Source: Centipeda periodontii DSM 2778
GTDB lineage: Bacteria; Bacillota; Negativicutes; Selenomonadales; Selenomonadaceae
NCBI RefSeq assembly: GCF_000213975.1
Contig: NZ_GL892076.1
Span: 2,265,980 to 2,329,979, forward strand
Length of the DNA stretch: 64,000 bases
Reading direction: 5' to 3'
Below are positions 56,562 through 64,000 of this stretch, piece by piece. Every line of letters begins with the position of its first letter. Position 1 is the first letter of the stretch. The notes beneath the pieces are model-generated. The model was given only the letters and a program-made list of their open reading frames with translations. It was not told the origin of the DNA and did no database searches. The position numbers and the translations under genes are program-made.

Positions 56562-56582
56562 CAATTTATCAGCGATTCCCTA
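56562..56582. repeat. Solo terminal repeat of the type 1 element (copy G)
   Basis: TTTATCAGCGATTCCCTAA, inverse of the type 1 left end, with no interior. It lies about 125 bases upstream of the cupin gene. The leader beyond it also has an AACGAAG/CTTCGTT hairpin at 56631-56663. Confidence 0.6.
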
Positions 56583-56707
56583 ATTACAAAAAAGGAAAAT
56601 ACGCTTCCGTCGCGAATATTTAGAATATATAACGAAGCACGTTTTTCTGCGCGCTTCTTCGTTCATTCTATCAAAATCTGTGTCAAATTACAAAGGAGAG
56701 TTTATTC

Positions 56708-57052
56708 ATGGCAATCATCGAATCCGAGCACATCGATGCCGAGAAGCGCTTTGGCGGAAACGGTACAATCCACATTCAAAAGCTCCTCCGTCCGACCGAA
56801 CTCGATGGCAAATGCGCGATGTACGCGCGCGTGACGATCCCGCCGCACGCGTCGATGGGCGTGCACAAACACGAGGGCAATACGGAGACCTATTACATTC
56901 TCTCCGGACGCGCACGTTACAACGACAACGGCACGGAAATCGAGATTGGTCCCGGTACGACGACGTTCTGCGGCGACGGAGAGGTACACGCCATTGCCAA
57001 CGCCTCCGAGACCGAGGATCTCGTCTTTATGGCGCTGATTATCAATAAGTAA
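56708..57052 (+). CDS. Single-domain cupin protein
   Basis: A 114-residue cupin_2 barrel. The metal motif is PPHASMGVHKHEGNTETYYILSG-like (His residues and Glu spaced as in G(X)5HXH(X)3-4E(X)6G), with the second motif GDGEVHAIAN. Small cupins may be isomerases, dioxygenases or binding proteins; nothing nearby indicates which. AAAGGAG ribosome-binding site. Confidence 0.85.
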   Translation: MAIIESEHIDAEKRFGGNGTIHIQKLLRPTELDGKCAMYARVTIPPHASMGVHKHEGNTETYYILSGRARYNDNGTEIEIGPGTTTFCGDGEVHAIANASETEDLVFMALIINK

Positions 57053-57061
57053 ACACGAACA

Positions 57062-57099
57062 AAAAAGTCCACAGCGGAGTATTTCCGTTGTGGGCTTTT
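57062..57099. terminator. Bidirectional terminator
   Basis: AAAAGTCCACAGCGGA pairs with TCCGTTGTGGGCTTTT (two G-U pairs) around a five-base loop. It lies between the cupin gene and the convergent ABC permease gene. Confidence 0.85.
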
Positions 57100-57117
57100 C
57101 GCATTTGTTGAGGAATC

Positions 57118-58332
57118 TCACTCATACCGCAGCGCATCAATCGGATCCAGCCGCGCCGCCTTGCGGGCGGGGTAGATGCCGAAGAAGAGACCGATGCCGA
57201 CGGCAAAGGAGAAGGAGACGAGGATCGGCAGGAACTCGATGGTGGTGGTAAGCCCGCCAAACGAACCAATCAGTTTGGAGAGCGAAACGCCGAGCGTGAT
57301 GCCGATCACGCCACCGACGATGCCGATGACCATGGACTCGATCATGAACTGCATGAGCACATTCGAGGATGTCGCGCCGAGTGCCTTGCGGATGCCGATC
57401 TCGCGCGTGCGCTCAGTGACAGAGACCATCATGATGTTCATGATGCCGATGCCTCCGACAAGCAGCGAGATGCCCGCAATCGATCCGAGGAGCAGCGTGA
57501 GCATATTTGTATTTTCTGTAAAGCTCTCCATGAGGCTCGTCATATTGCGAACGGTGAAATCGTCCTCTGCTCCGTGATGAATGTGGTGCCGCTGACGCAG
57601 CAGATTCTCAACGTCTGCCTGCACCTGATTCATCCGCTCGGGACTCGATACCTGTATGCTGATGGCTTGGACATATGTAATGGCAAGCATACGCTCCTGT
57701 GCCGTCGTGATTGGGATATAGATCACGTCGTCCTGATCCTGCCCGATGGACTGCCCCTTCTCCGCCGTCAGTCCGATGACCTTGAACGGCTGATTGTGGA
57801 TGCGGATGTTCTTGCCGATGGGGTTCTCCGTCCCAAAGAGATTGGAGGCGACGGTCGGTCCGATGACGGCGACACGACTGCGCTTTGCCATATCGTTTGC
57901 TGTGATAAAAGACCCGTTCTCGACTTTGAGAGAGCGGATCTGCATCAGCTCCGGCGAGACTCCCTCCACTGTCGTATTCCAGTTGAGATTCCCGTTCACG
58001 ACCTGATAGGCACCGGAGACCGAGGGGGATACGTAGTCAATCCCTTTGATCTTGCTCTCAATCGCCTTGGCATCATCGTATTTCAGCGACTTGCGTGAGC
58101 CCGCCTTGCCGCGCACACCGCCTGTATTCGCGGAGCCGGGCATAACGATAAGCATGTTCGAACCGAGGCTCGCAAAGGAGTCCGCAACGCTCGTACGCAC
58201 GCCCATACCGATGGAGACCATGGCAATGACCGCGCCCACGCCGATGATGATGCCGAGCATGGTGAGGAGGGAGCGGAGCTTGTTCGCGAGCAGGGCGTTC
58301 ACCGCCATGCCGAAGCATTCCTTAAACAACAT
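57118..58332 (-). CDS. MacB-type ABC permease (FtsX/MacB_PCD)
   Basis: A 404-residue type VII ABC permease: one N-terminal membrane helix, a large periplasmic domain (about 45-280), and three C-terminal helices with [28 protein letters not shown]. With the adaptor and TolC-like genes upstream it should form a tripartite pump acting on periplasmic substrates such as peptides or antibiotics. ATPase and permease are separate polypeptides, unlike E. coli MacB. Overlaps the ATPase gene by 11 bases. Confidence 0.9.
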   Translation of the reverse strand: MLFKECFGMAVNALLANKLRSLLTMLGIIIGVGAVIAMVSIGMGVRTSVADSFASLGSNMLIVMPGSANTGGVRGKAGSRKSLKYDDAKAIESKIKGIDYVSPSVSGAYQVVNGNLNWNTTVEGVSPELMQIRSLKVENGSFITANDMAKRSRVAVIGPTVASNLFGTENPIGKNIRIHNQPFKVIGLTAEKGQSIGQDQDDVIYIPITTAQERMLAITYVQAISIQVSSPERMNQVQADVENLLRQRHHIHHGAEDDFTVRNMTSLMESFTENTNMLTLLLGSIAGISLLVGGIGIMNIMMVSVTERTREIGIRKALGATSSNVLMQFMIESMVIGIVGGVIGITLGVSLSKLIGSFGGLTTTIEFLPILVSFSFAVGIGLFFGIYPARKAARLDPIDALRYE

Positions 58333-59035
58333 CCATCACCACCCCCTTCCCCTCATCGCGCGTGATCCTGCCATCGCGGACGAGCAGCTGACGACTCGCG
58401 CGCAGGGCGATCTCCGGTTCGTGCGTGACGAGGATGATCGTGTGTCCCTTCTCGTGCATACGCACAAAGATATCCATGATCTCCTTCGTGGACTTCGTAT
58501 CGAGATTGCCCGTCGGCTCATCCGCCATGATGATATGCGGGTCGTTGACGAGGGCACGGGCTATTGCGACACGCTGACGCTGACCGCCCGAGAGTTCGTT
58601 CGGCAGATGCGCCCCACGATCAGAAAGCCCCACGGCGGCAAGCATCTCCTGTGCCCGCTCCATGCGCTCGCGTCGCCCAACACCTGCATAGACGAGGGGC
58701 AGGGCGACGTTGTCGAGCGCGGAAATGCGCGGGAGCAGGTTGAAATTCTGAAAGACGAAGCCGATCTTCTTATTGCGCGTCGCAGCAAGGGCATCATCAC
58801 TGAGACCTGCGACCTCCGCGCCGTCGAGTTTGTACGATCCTTCGCTCGGTCGATCCAGGCAGCCGAGGATGTTCATAAGCGTGGATTTTCCGGAACCGGA
58901 CGGACCCATGAGCGCGGCAAACTCGCCGCGCCCGATCTCGAGGTCGATGCCGTCCAGTGCAGCAAGCGTCTCGCCGCCGATCCGGTAGAGCTTGCGGATC
59001 CCATGCAGACGGATGGTCGGTATTTTCTGTTCCAC
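58322..59035 (-). CDS. MacB/LolD-type ABC ATPase
   Basis: A 237-residue ATPase: Walker [12 protein letters not shown]-loop [12 protein letters not shown], signature LSGGQRQR, Walker [13 protein letters not shown] and VTHEPE. This belongs to the LolD/MacB class. GTG at 59035 is preferred because AGAGG lies eight bases upstream; the GTG at 59044 has no spacing. Confidence 0.9.
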   Translation of the reverse strand: MEQKIPTIRLHGIRKLYRIGGETLAALDGIDLEIGRGEFAALMGPSGSGKSTLMNILGCLDRPSEGSYKLDGAEVAGLSDDALAATRNKKIGFVFQNFNLLPRISALDNVALPLVYAGVGRRERMERAQEMLAAVGLSDRGAHLPNELSGGQRQRVAIARALVNDPHIIMADEPTGNLDTKSTKEIMDIFVRMHEKGHTIILVTHEPEIALRASRQLLVRDGRITRDEGKGVVMDVV

Positions 59036-59051
59036 TGCGATCACCTCTGCA

Positions 59052-60158
59052 TCAGAACGGCGGCGGTCCGCCCGCGTGCATACTCATCGGAACGACCTTT
59101 GCCGTGTAGGTGCTGACGACGCGCTCGCCCTCGCTGAGCCCCGAAAGGATCTCGACGTATTCATCGCTGTAGATGCCCGTCTCGACGTAGCGCGTCTCCT
59201 GCGTGCCATCCTCCTGCAGGACGAGGACATAGGATCCCGCTGCGTCCGTCTTGAGCGTGGAGAGCGGTACGACAAGCGCATCGTTGCGATCCGCTGTGTT
59301 GATGACGACGCGTGCCGTCATCGCGGGCAGCAGGAGATTCTCCGGATCGTCCACATCGAGCGTCACATAGTAGTAGATGACGCTCGTACCCGATGCGGCG
59401 GACGAGGCGGACGAACTTGTATCCCAACTGTTCGTCACGTCGGTCTGCGAGATCTTCGAGACGCGTGCCGTAAATTTCTTATCCGTAAAGGCATCGACGG
59501 TAAACGTCGCCTCCTGCCCGATACGGATATTGCCGATGTCGGTCTCGTCCACCTTCGCCTTGATCTGCTTCTTCGAGAGGTCAGCGATGCGCATGATGAC
59601 GGTCGGATTGTCCGAGCCCTGCACCGCCATTGTCCCTGCTGTCTTTGGCTCGCCGACGACAACGCCCGAAATTGGTGCGGTGATGATCGTCTCATTCGCA
59701 TCGGAGTTTGCTTCTTCAAGGGTCGACTGTGCCGTATCGTAGTTGTATTCCGCATCCTCAAGATCGGATTTGGACTTCGCGCCGATGCTCTCAAGGTAGC
59801 TCATACGGTTGTACTTTGCGCGCGTATTCGTCACGCGATACTGCGCCTGATCGCGTTTCGCCTCATAGTCCTTCCCATCGAGCGTTGCAACCACCTGCCC
59901 CGCCGTGACGGTATCGTTCTCCTTGACGAGAACGGAGCTGATGCGCGCCGTAATCTTCGAGCTGACCTCCACCGAGTCCACGGGGCGGATCGTCCCCGTC
60001 GCCTCGACAGTCGACTTGATGTCCATACGCTGCACTGTCACCGTCTCGACGGTCTGTGCCATCTTTTCCGCCGCACTCGATTCCATGTACCAATACACGC
60101 CGCCCGCGATCAACACCGCCGCCAGTACACCGATGCCGATGATTGTCCTTCGTTTCAT
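59052..60158 (-). CDS. MacA-type periplasmic adaptor (HlyD/RND membrane-fusion family)
   Basis: A 368-residue adaptor with an N-terminal membrane anchor ([19 protein letters not shown]), split lipoyl domain ([13 protein letters not shown]... and [11 protein letters not shown]), an alpha-hairpin and barrel and membrane-proximal domains. It bridges the ABC permease to the outer-membrane channel. A Ser/Ala-rich insert ([10 protein letters not shown], about 250-262) is unusual. Adjacent to the TolC-like gene without spacing. Confidence 0.9.
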   Translation of the reverse strand: MKRRTIIGIGVLAAVLIAGGVYWYMESSAAEKMAQTVETVTVQRMDIKSTVEATGTIRPVDSVEVSSKITARISSVLVKENDTVTAGQVVATLDGKDYEAKRDQAQYRVTNTRAKYNRMSYLESIGAKSKSDLEDAEYNYDTAQSTLEEANSDANETIITAPISGVVVGEPKTAGTMAVQGSDNPTVIMRIADLSKKQIKAKVDETDIGNIRIGQEATFTVDAFTDKKFTARVSKISQTDVTNSWDTSSSASSAASGTSVIYYYVTLDVDDPENLLLPAMTARVVINTADRNDALVVPLSTLKTDAAGSYVLVLQEDGTQETRYVETGIYSDEYVEILSGLSEGERVVSTYTAKVVPMSMHAGGPPPF

Positions 60159-61559
60159 TTACTCCACCGCCTTCGCCGCAGCATCCGTACCGCCCTCAAT
60201 GTATGCTGCCTGTGCCGCCGCACGCTCCTCAGCGGTCACGGTGGGAAGCCCCTCCGCTGCCGCGCGCTCGCTGTCCGTCAGCGCCACCCCCATCAAATTC
60301 TCGACCTGCGCACGGCAGCGTGCATAGTCATAGCGTGCACTGATGGCATTCGTCTCGGCAGATGCGAGCGCCGTCTGCGCGTCAATGATATCGAGCAGGA
60401 TGCCCTCGCCCGCGCGATAGCGCTCATTCGCAATGTAGTAGTCCTCGCGTGCCTGTTTGACCGCATCCCCCGTCGAGGAAAAGCGCTTTTCCGCCTCACG
60501 CATGTTGAGGTATGCCTTGCGGAGGTCGAGGTCGATCGCCTCCTCCTCCTTTTTCACGTTCAGCAGTGCGGTGTCGCGCTCCGCCTCCGCCGCCTCAATC
60601 GCACCGCGCGTGACGCCGCTGTCAAAGATATTCCAGCTGACGCCGACCGAGGCGGACACATCCGAACCCGTATCATGACGCGGACGGAACTGACTCGTGA
60701 GCCCCGTACCGAGGGTGAGACTGACGGTAGGTTTCTTCCCTGCCCGTGCACTTTCAACGGCAAGTTCACGCTGACGCAGTTTCGCACGCGTCACCTCAAG
60801 ATCGAGGCGGTTGCGATGCGCATAGGAAATTGTATCGTCCATCGAAGTCTCAAACGGCTGATAGATGACCTCCGTCGTGAGTGTCAGCGGCTCTGCACGG
60901 TCAATGTTCATCAAATTGCGCAGTGTCGCAACATTCACCTCATAGGTATTCTCTGCTCGAATGAGTTCCTGCCGTGCGTTCGAGAGTTCTACGGATGAGC
61001 GGAGTACATCAATTTTTGCCTGTGCGCCTGCATCATAGAGCGCCGTGACATTCTTCAGATGCGCGTCGTATTTATTCACCGTGTCACGCTGCACCTCGAT
61101 CTTCTTGGCTGCCTCCACGGCGTTCCAGTAGGCGGCGATCACCTCGTATTTCAGATCCTCACGCGCGCGCTCGGTCGTGAAGCGTGCAGCACGCGCACCG
61201 ATCTCACCCGAGGCGATATTCGCCTCATTCGCGCCGCCGCTGTAGAGTGGCAGACGAGCCGAGACGCTGAGCGAATTGCTCGTCTGTGCATCCTCGTCTC
61301 TCGCCTTGCTCGTGCGCAGTGTATCACTCGCCTCTGCAGAGATGCTGTTCTTGCCGCGCGCCTGTTTCAGCGCGGCATCTGCCGACCGCTCGCCCGCCTG
61401 CGTGACGCGCAGTCCCGTATTTGCAGAGAGCGCCCGATCAATCGCCTCGGCGAGGGTGATACTCATCGCATGTGCGGGAAGCGGCAGAGAGAGTACCGTG
61501 CTCAACGCGAGTGCGGCAAACGCACGGTGACAGCATCTTCTGCGCCGTTGATAAACCAT
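60159..61559 (-). CDS. TolC-family outer-membrane channel
   Basis: A 466-residue protein with a signal peptide (cleavage near AHA-MS) and two OEP repeats of long coiled helices and beta strands. It is direct evidence for an outer membrane. First gene of a four-gene efflux operon (channel, adaptor, ATPase, permease). AGGAGG precedes the ATG. Confidence 0.9.
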   Translation of the reverse strand: MVYQRRRRCCHRAFAALALSTVLSLPLPAHAMSITLAEAIDRALSANTGLRVTQAGERSADAALKQARGKNSISAEASDTLRTSKARDEDAQTSNSLSVSARLPLYSGGANEANIASGEIGARAARFTTERAREDLKYEVIAAYWNAVEAAKKIEVQRDTVNKYDAHLKNVTALYDAGAQAKIDVLRSSVELSNARQELIRAENTYEVNVATLRNLMNIDRAEPLTLTTEVIYQPFETSMDDTISYAHRNRLDLEVTRAKLRQRELAVESARAGKKPTVSLTLGTGLTSQFRPRHDTGSDVSASVGVSWNIFDSGVTRGAIEAAEAERDTALLNVKKEEEAIDLDLRKAYLNMREAEKRFSSTGDAVKQAREDYYIANERYRAGEGILLDIIDAQTALASAETNAISARYDYARCRAQVENLMGVALTDSERAAAEGLPTVTAEERAAAQAAYIEGGTDAAAKAVE

Positions 61560-61574
61560 AAAGTCCTCCTAAAT

Positions 61575-61743
61575 TAGGGAATCGCTGATAAAATGAAGTC
61601 TGTCAGATTGGTGCAGATTTTTTGTCCTGCCAAGGAGACAAACCGGACGCATAGCAAAGGCTATGTGGAGGATTTGTCGACACAGGCAGGGCGAAAACAG
61701 ATGCATCAAGATGGCAGTGCTGAATTTATCAGTGCTTCCTTAG
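61575..61743. repeat. MITE-like palindromic repeat, type 1, copy C
   Basis: Begins TTAGGGAATCGCTGATAAA and ends GAATTTATCAGTGCTTCCTTA; about 16 of the outer 20 bases match as an inverted repeat. The inner arms also pair. It lies just upstream of the TolC-like gene, between its start and the ctpA terminator. Confidence 0.82.
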
Positions 61744-61760
61744 GCATTTCGTCCATATAA

Positions 61761-61817
61761 CAATGCGCCCATGCTAACGCAGGGGCGCTAAGTCCCTCTT
61801 AGAGGGTTATTATTTTT
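61761..61817 (-). terminator. Possible terminator region after ctpA
   Basis: Minus strand: a CCCTCTAAGAGGG palindrome shortly after the ctpA stop, and then GCGCCC...GGGCGC followed by ATTGTTAT. Neither has a long U-tract, so the call is tentative. Confidence 0.4.
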
Positions 61818-61820
61818 TCC

Positions 61821-62966
61821 TTAGAGAGACGGATGCTCCTCCAAGTATTTTTTTGCTGCCTCGAACTGCACATCGCTCGTGTCCTGTGGGCTGCGCGCAA
61901 CGACGATATCGGGGGTGATGCCCGTGCCGTCGATGGAGCGACCGTTCGGCGTCACATACTTTGCGATCGTGAGTTTCAGCCCGTCCTCGTGGAACAGCGG
62001 AATCACCGCCTGCACAGACCCCTTTCCATAGGAGGTCGTACCGATGATCGTGCCCGCGCCCGTATCCTGCAGAGCTCCCGCGAGAATCTCCGAGGCGCTC
62101 GCACTGTTCTCGTCGATGAGCACAGCAAGGGGATATTTCCGCTCGCCGAGCGAGGAGCGATAGACCTCCTCGCCGCCATCGCGGTCAATGACAGAAACAA
62201 TCCTGCCCGCAGGGACGACTTGCTCAGCGACCGCGACACAGCTCGTGATCAGCCCGCCGGGGTTCTCGCGCAGGTCGATGATGAGCGCGGTCATGCCCTC
62301 GCCGCCGAGGCGGCTCATCTCACGCGAAAATTCCTCACCCGTGTGCTCGGCAAAAGAGCCAATACGAATGTAACCGATCGTTGTGCCCTCAACCATCGTA
62401 CCGCGCACAGACGCCACCTGTATAACGTCACGCGTAATTGTATACTCCTGCTCTGCACCATCGCGCAGAATGCGCAGGACAACTTGCGTCCCCGCCTCGC
62501 CGCGGATGCGCAGGGCGACCTCCTCATTTTGCATCTCGCTCGTCGGCGTACCGTCCACGGCGAGGATCTCATCGCCCGCGCGAAGTCCTGCCGCCTCACC
62601 CGGCGTGCCCTCAAGCACGGAGATGATCTTTACAACATTGTCCTTGAATCCCATCGTCACGCCAATGCCGCCGAATGAGCCCTCCGTGTGCTGACGCAGT
62701 TCCTTGAACATCGAGGGCGGCATGTAGACGGAGTGTGGGTCCTTAAGCGATGCAACCATGCCCTCAATCGCACCGTCGATGAGCGCGGTCGTATTCGGTG
62801 CGTTGACGTAGCGCGCCTGAATGAATTTCATCACGCCGAAAAAGCGCAGGGCATCATCCGCATACAGCCCCGTCGAGCGCAGGAAGGCGCCCACCGCGAA
62901 GACGGTCAGCATGCTCCCGAGGAGTGCGGACAGGATGACGATGGAAATGAGTTTTTTTCTGTTCAT
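61821..62966 (-). CDS. C-terminal processing protease CtpA (S41)
   Basis: A 381-residue periplasmic protease: N-terminal membrane anchor, PDZ domain (about 100-180, GGIGVTMGF and GLRAGDEILAVDG) and S41 peptidase domain with catalytic Ser in ENSASASEI and Lys in TTSYGKGSVQ. Cleaves unfolded or tagged envelope proteins and can process murein hydrolases. It follows the EnvC-like gene by 12 bases. Confidence 0.92.
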   Translation of the reverse strand: MNRKKLISIVILSALLGSMLTVFAVGAFLRSTGLYADDALRFFGVMKFIQARYVNAPNTTALIDGAIEGMVASLKDPHSVYMPPSMFKELRQHTEGSFGGIGVTMGFKDNVVKIISVLEGTPGEAAGLRAGDEILAVDGTPTSEMQNEEVALRIRGEAGTQVVLRILRDGAEQEYTITRDVIQVASVRGTMVEGTTIGYIRIGSFAEHTGEEFSREMSRLGGEGMTALIIDLRENPGGLITSCVAVAEQVVPAGRIVSVIDRDGGEEVYRSSLGERKYPLAVLIDENSASASEILAGALQDTGAGTIIGTTSYGKGSVQAVIPLFHEDGLKLTIAKYVTPNGRSIDGTGITPDIVVARSPQDTSDVQFEAAKKYLEEHPSL

Positions 62967-62978
62967 ATGCCCTTTCGT

Positions 62979-64000
62979 TTATAAGTAGGCAAGCGGGTTG
63001 ACCGGCTCGCCGTTGACGCGCACTTCAAAGTGGCAGTGCGGGCCCGTGGAGTTGCCCGTCGAGCCGCACTCGGCAATCAGCTCACCCTGCGCGACACTCT
63101 GCCCGGTGCTTACGTCAAGCGCCTGACAGTGTCCGTACAGCGTTGAGATTCCACCGCCGTGATTGATGATGACGGCGTTACCGTAACCCGAGATCCAGCC
63201 TGCATACTCGACCGTCCCCGCCTGCGCCGCATAGATCGGATCACCGTAGTCGCCGCCAATGTCGACGCCGCTGTGGAAACGCTGCGCCCCCGTGATCGGA
63301 TGCGTGCGCCAACCGAAATCCGATGTGATCGATCCCGCGAGCGGCCAGATCATCGCGCCCGATCCCTGTACGGGGAGATTACTCAGACTGCTACGCTGCA
63401 GCATGCGCGTGATGCGTTCCGATGCCGCGCGGGACTCGTCCTGCTTGCGGTCGATCGTTGCCTTGTCATACTTCATCTGGTCGATGAGCGCCTGCTGTGC
63501 CTCGATCTTATCTTCCATCGCAAGCCGTGCCTCACGCGCCTTCTTCTCGAGCGGCTCCTGTGCCGCGCGATCCTTCTCGAGCTCCTCCTTGAGTGCGCGC
63601 ATTGCATTGCGCTCGTTGAGCACCTCATGTACGAGATCATAGTCCTGCTTGATGACGCGCTTGAGGAGATCCATGCGCGTCAGGAAGTCCGAAAAATCCT
63701 TTGCACCAAAGAGTACATCGACGTATGAGATCTGTCCGTTGATGTAAATATCGCGCACGCGCCGCCCCAGCACCTCACTCTTACGGTCATAGTCACGCTC
63801 CGTGACCACAAGTTTTTCCTCGTTCTCCTCAAGTCGTTCGAGGGTTGCATCGAGCTCGGCGCGGCGTGCCTTGTGCTCAGCGATTGCCGCATCCGCCTGT
63901 TCGTCCAGAATACGCTTCTGTTCGGAGAGCGAGTCGATTTTGCCCGCAAGCTCATCGCTCTGCCGCCCGAGCTCCTGCACCTGCGCGTCGTAGCTGTCAC
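62979..64000 (-). CDS. EnvC/M23-type murein hydrolase activator, 5' end outside the window
   Basis: The last 340 residues of a protein with a long N-terminal coiled coil (about the first 200 visible) and a C-terminal LytM/M23 domain: HSGVDIGGDYG, TLYGHC and GPHCHFEVRVNG. The frame runs on past 64000 without a start. M23 ligands appear mostly intact (HSGVD, HCHFE), so it could be an active endopeptidase. Position before ctpA is a common Firmicute arrangement. Confidence 0.88.
   Translation of the reverse strand, partial: DSYDAQVQELGRQSDELAGKIDSLSEQKRILDEQADAAIAEHKARRAELDATLERLEENEEKLVVTERDYDRKSEVLGRRVRDIYINGQISYVDVLFGAKDFSDFLTRMDLLKRVIKQDYDLVHEVLNERNAMRALKEELEKDRAAQEPLEKKAREARLAMEDKIEAQQALIDQMKYDKATIDRKQDESRAASERITRMLQRSSLSNLPVQGSGAMIWPLAGSITSDFGWRTHPITGAQRFHSGVDIGGDYGDPIYAAQAGTVEYAGWISGYGNAVIINHGGGISTLYGHCQALDVSTGQSVAQGELIAECGSTGNSTGPHCHFEVRVNGEPVNPLAYL

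Noticed and set aside
58992-60998. 668-codon plus-strand frame over the adaptor and TolC-like genes
   Set aside because: Antisense shadow: Arg/His-rich, without domains, opposite two well-supported genes.

Overview
The window looks like a chromosomal segment of a diderm, flagellated member of the Negativicutes, most likely Selenomonas or a close relative. The reasons are the mixture of Firmicute gene order (tig-clpP-clpX-lon-engB and ctsR-mcsA-mcsB-clpC-radA) with outer-membrane machinery (a TolC-family protein next to a MacA/MacB-type pump), flagellar hook genes, and generally G+C-rich coding DNA. This assignment is an inference; there is no rRNA in the window.

Layout. 0-4 kb: DUF819 membrane protein, dipeptide epimerase, an unknown gene, and ahbA-ahbB (siroheme decarboxylase). 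4.3-10.5 kb: proteostasis cluster tig-clpP-clpX-lon-engB on the minus strand, with lon frameshifted as read. 10.7-14.8 kb: envelope genes (GerMN lipoprotein, amidase, DUF3006, metallo-beta-lactamase-fold lipoprotein) and a purine permease; then tRNA-Ser(GCU) and a LysR regulator. 16.2-19 kb: a repeat-containing small protein, flgD and fliK. 19-25.3 kb: radA and the CtsR regulon operon. 25.8-29.7 kb: sucrose PTS/hydrolase operon and a lone glucitol-type IIA. 29.8-35 kb: pilB-pilT-pilC, truA and ecfT. 35-38 kb: two c-di-GMP-type signalling proteins (EAL-HDOD and HD-GYP). 38-42.4 kb: phage-gene remnant, a hicAB pair with broken hicA, an amino-acid ABC transporter and three very small genes.

42.5-46.3 kb is a distinctly A+T-rich, translationally coupled four-gene cassette (PP-loop ATPase, glycosyltransferase, 85-aa protein, DUF6259 glycosidase-like protein). 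It looks horizontally acquired, and a run of eight G sits in the spacer of its best promoter candidate. I regard it as the best candidate for an undescribed system here. 46.4-53.5 kb is an L-ascorbate (ula) catabolic operon with a divergent DeoR-type regulator and one gene of unknown function embedded in it. 53.6-57 kb: MATE exporter, YdcF-like protein, a second and intact hicAB, and a cupin. 57.1-61.6 kb: macB-type permease and ATPase, macA-type adaptor and a TolC-like channel. 61.8-64 kb: CtpA protease and a partial EnvC-like murein hydrolase activator running off the end.

Two repeat families run through intergenic DNA. One is a palindromic MITE-like element of about 165 bp with three full copies and several partial ends. 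The other is a G+C-rich palindromic element of about 305 bp. Three genes (lon, hicA, the DUF6259 gene) are each broken by loss of exactly one A in an A-run, so base-calling error must be excluded before calling them pseudogenes.
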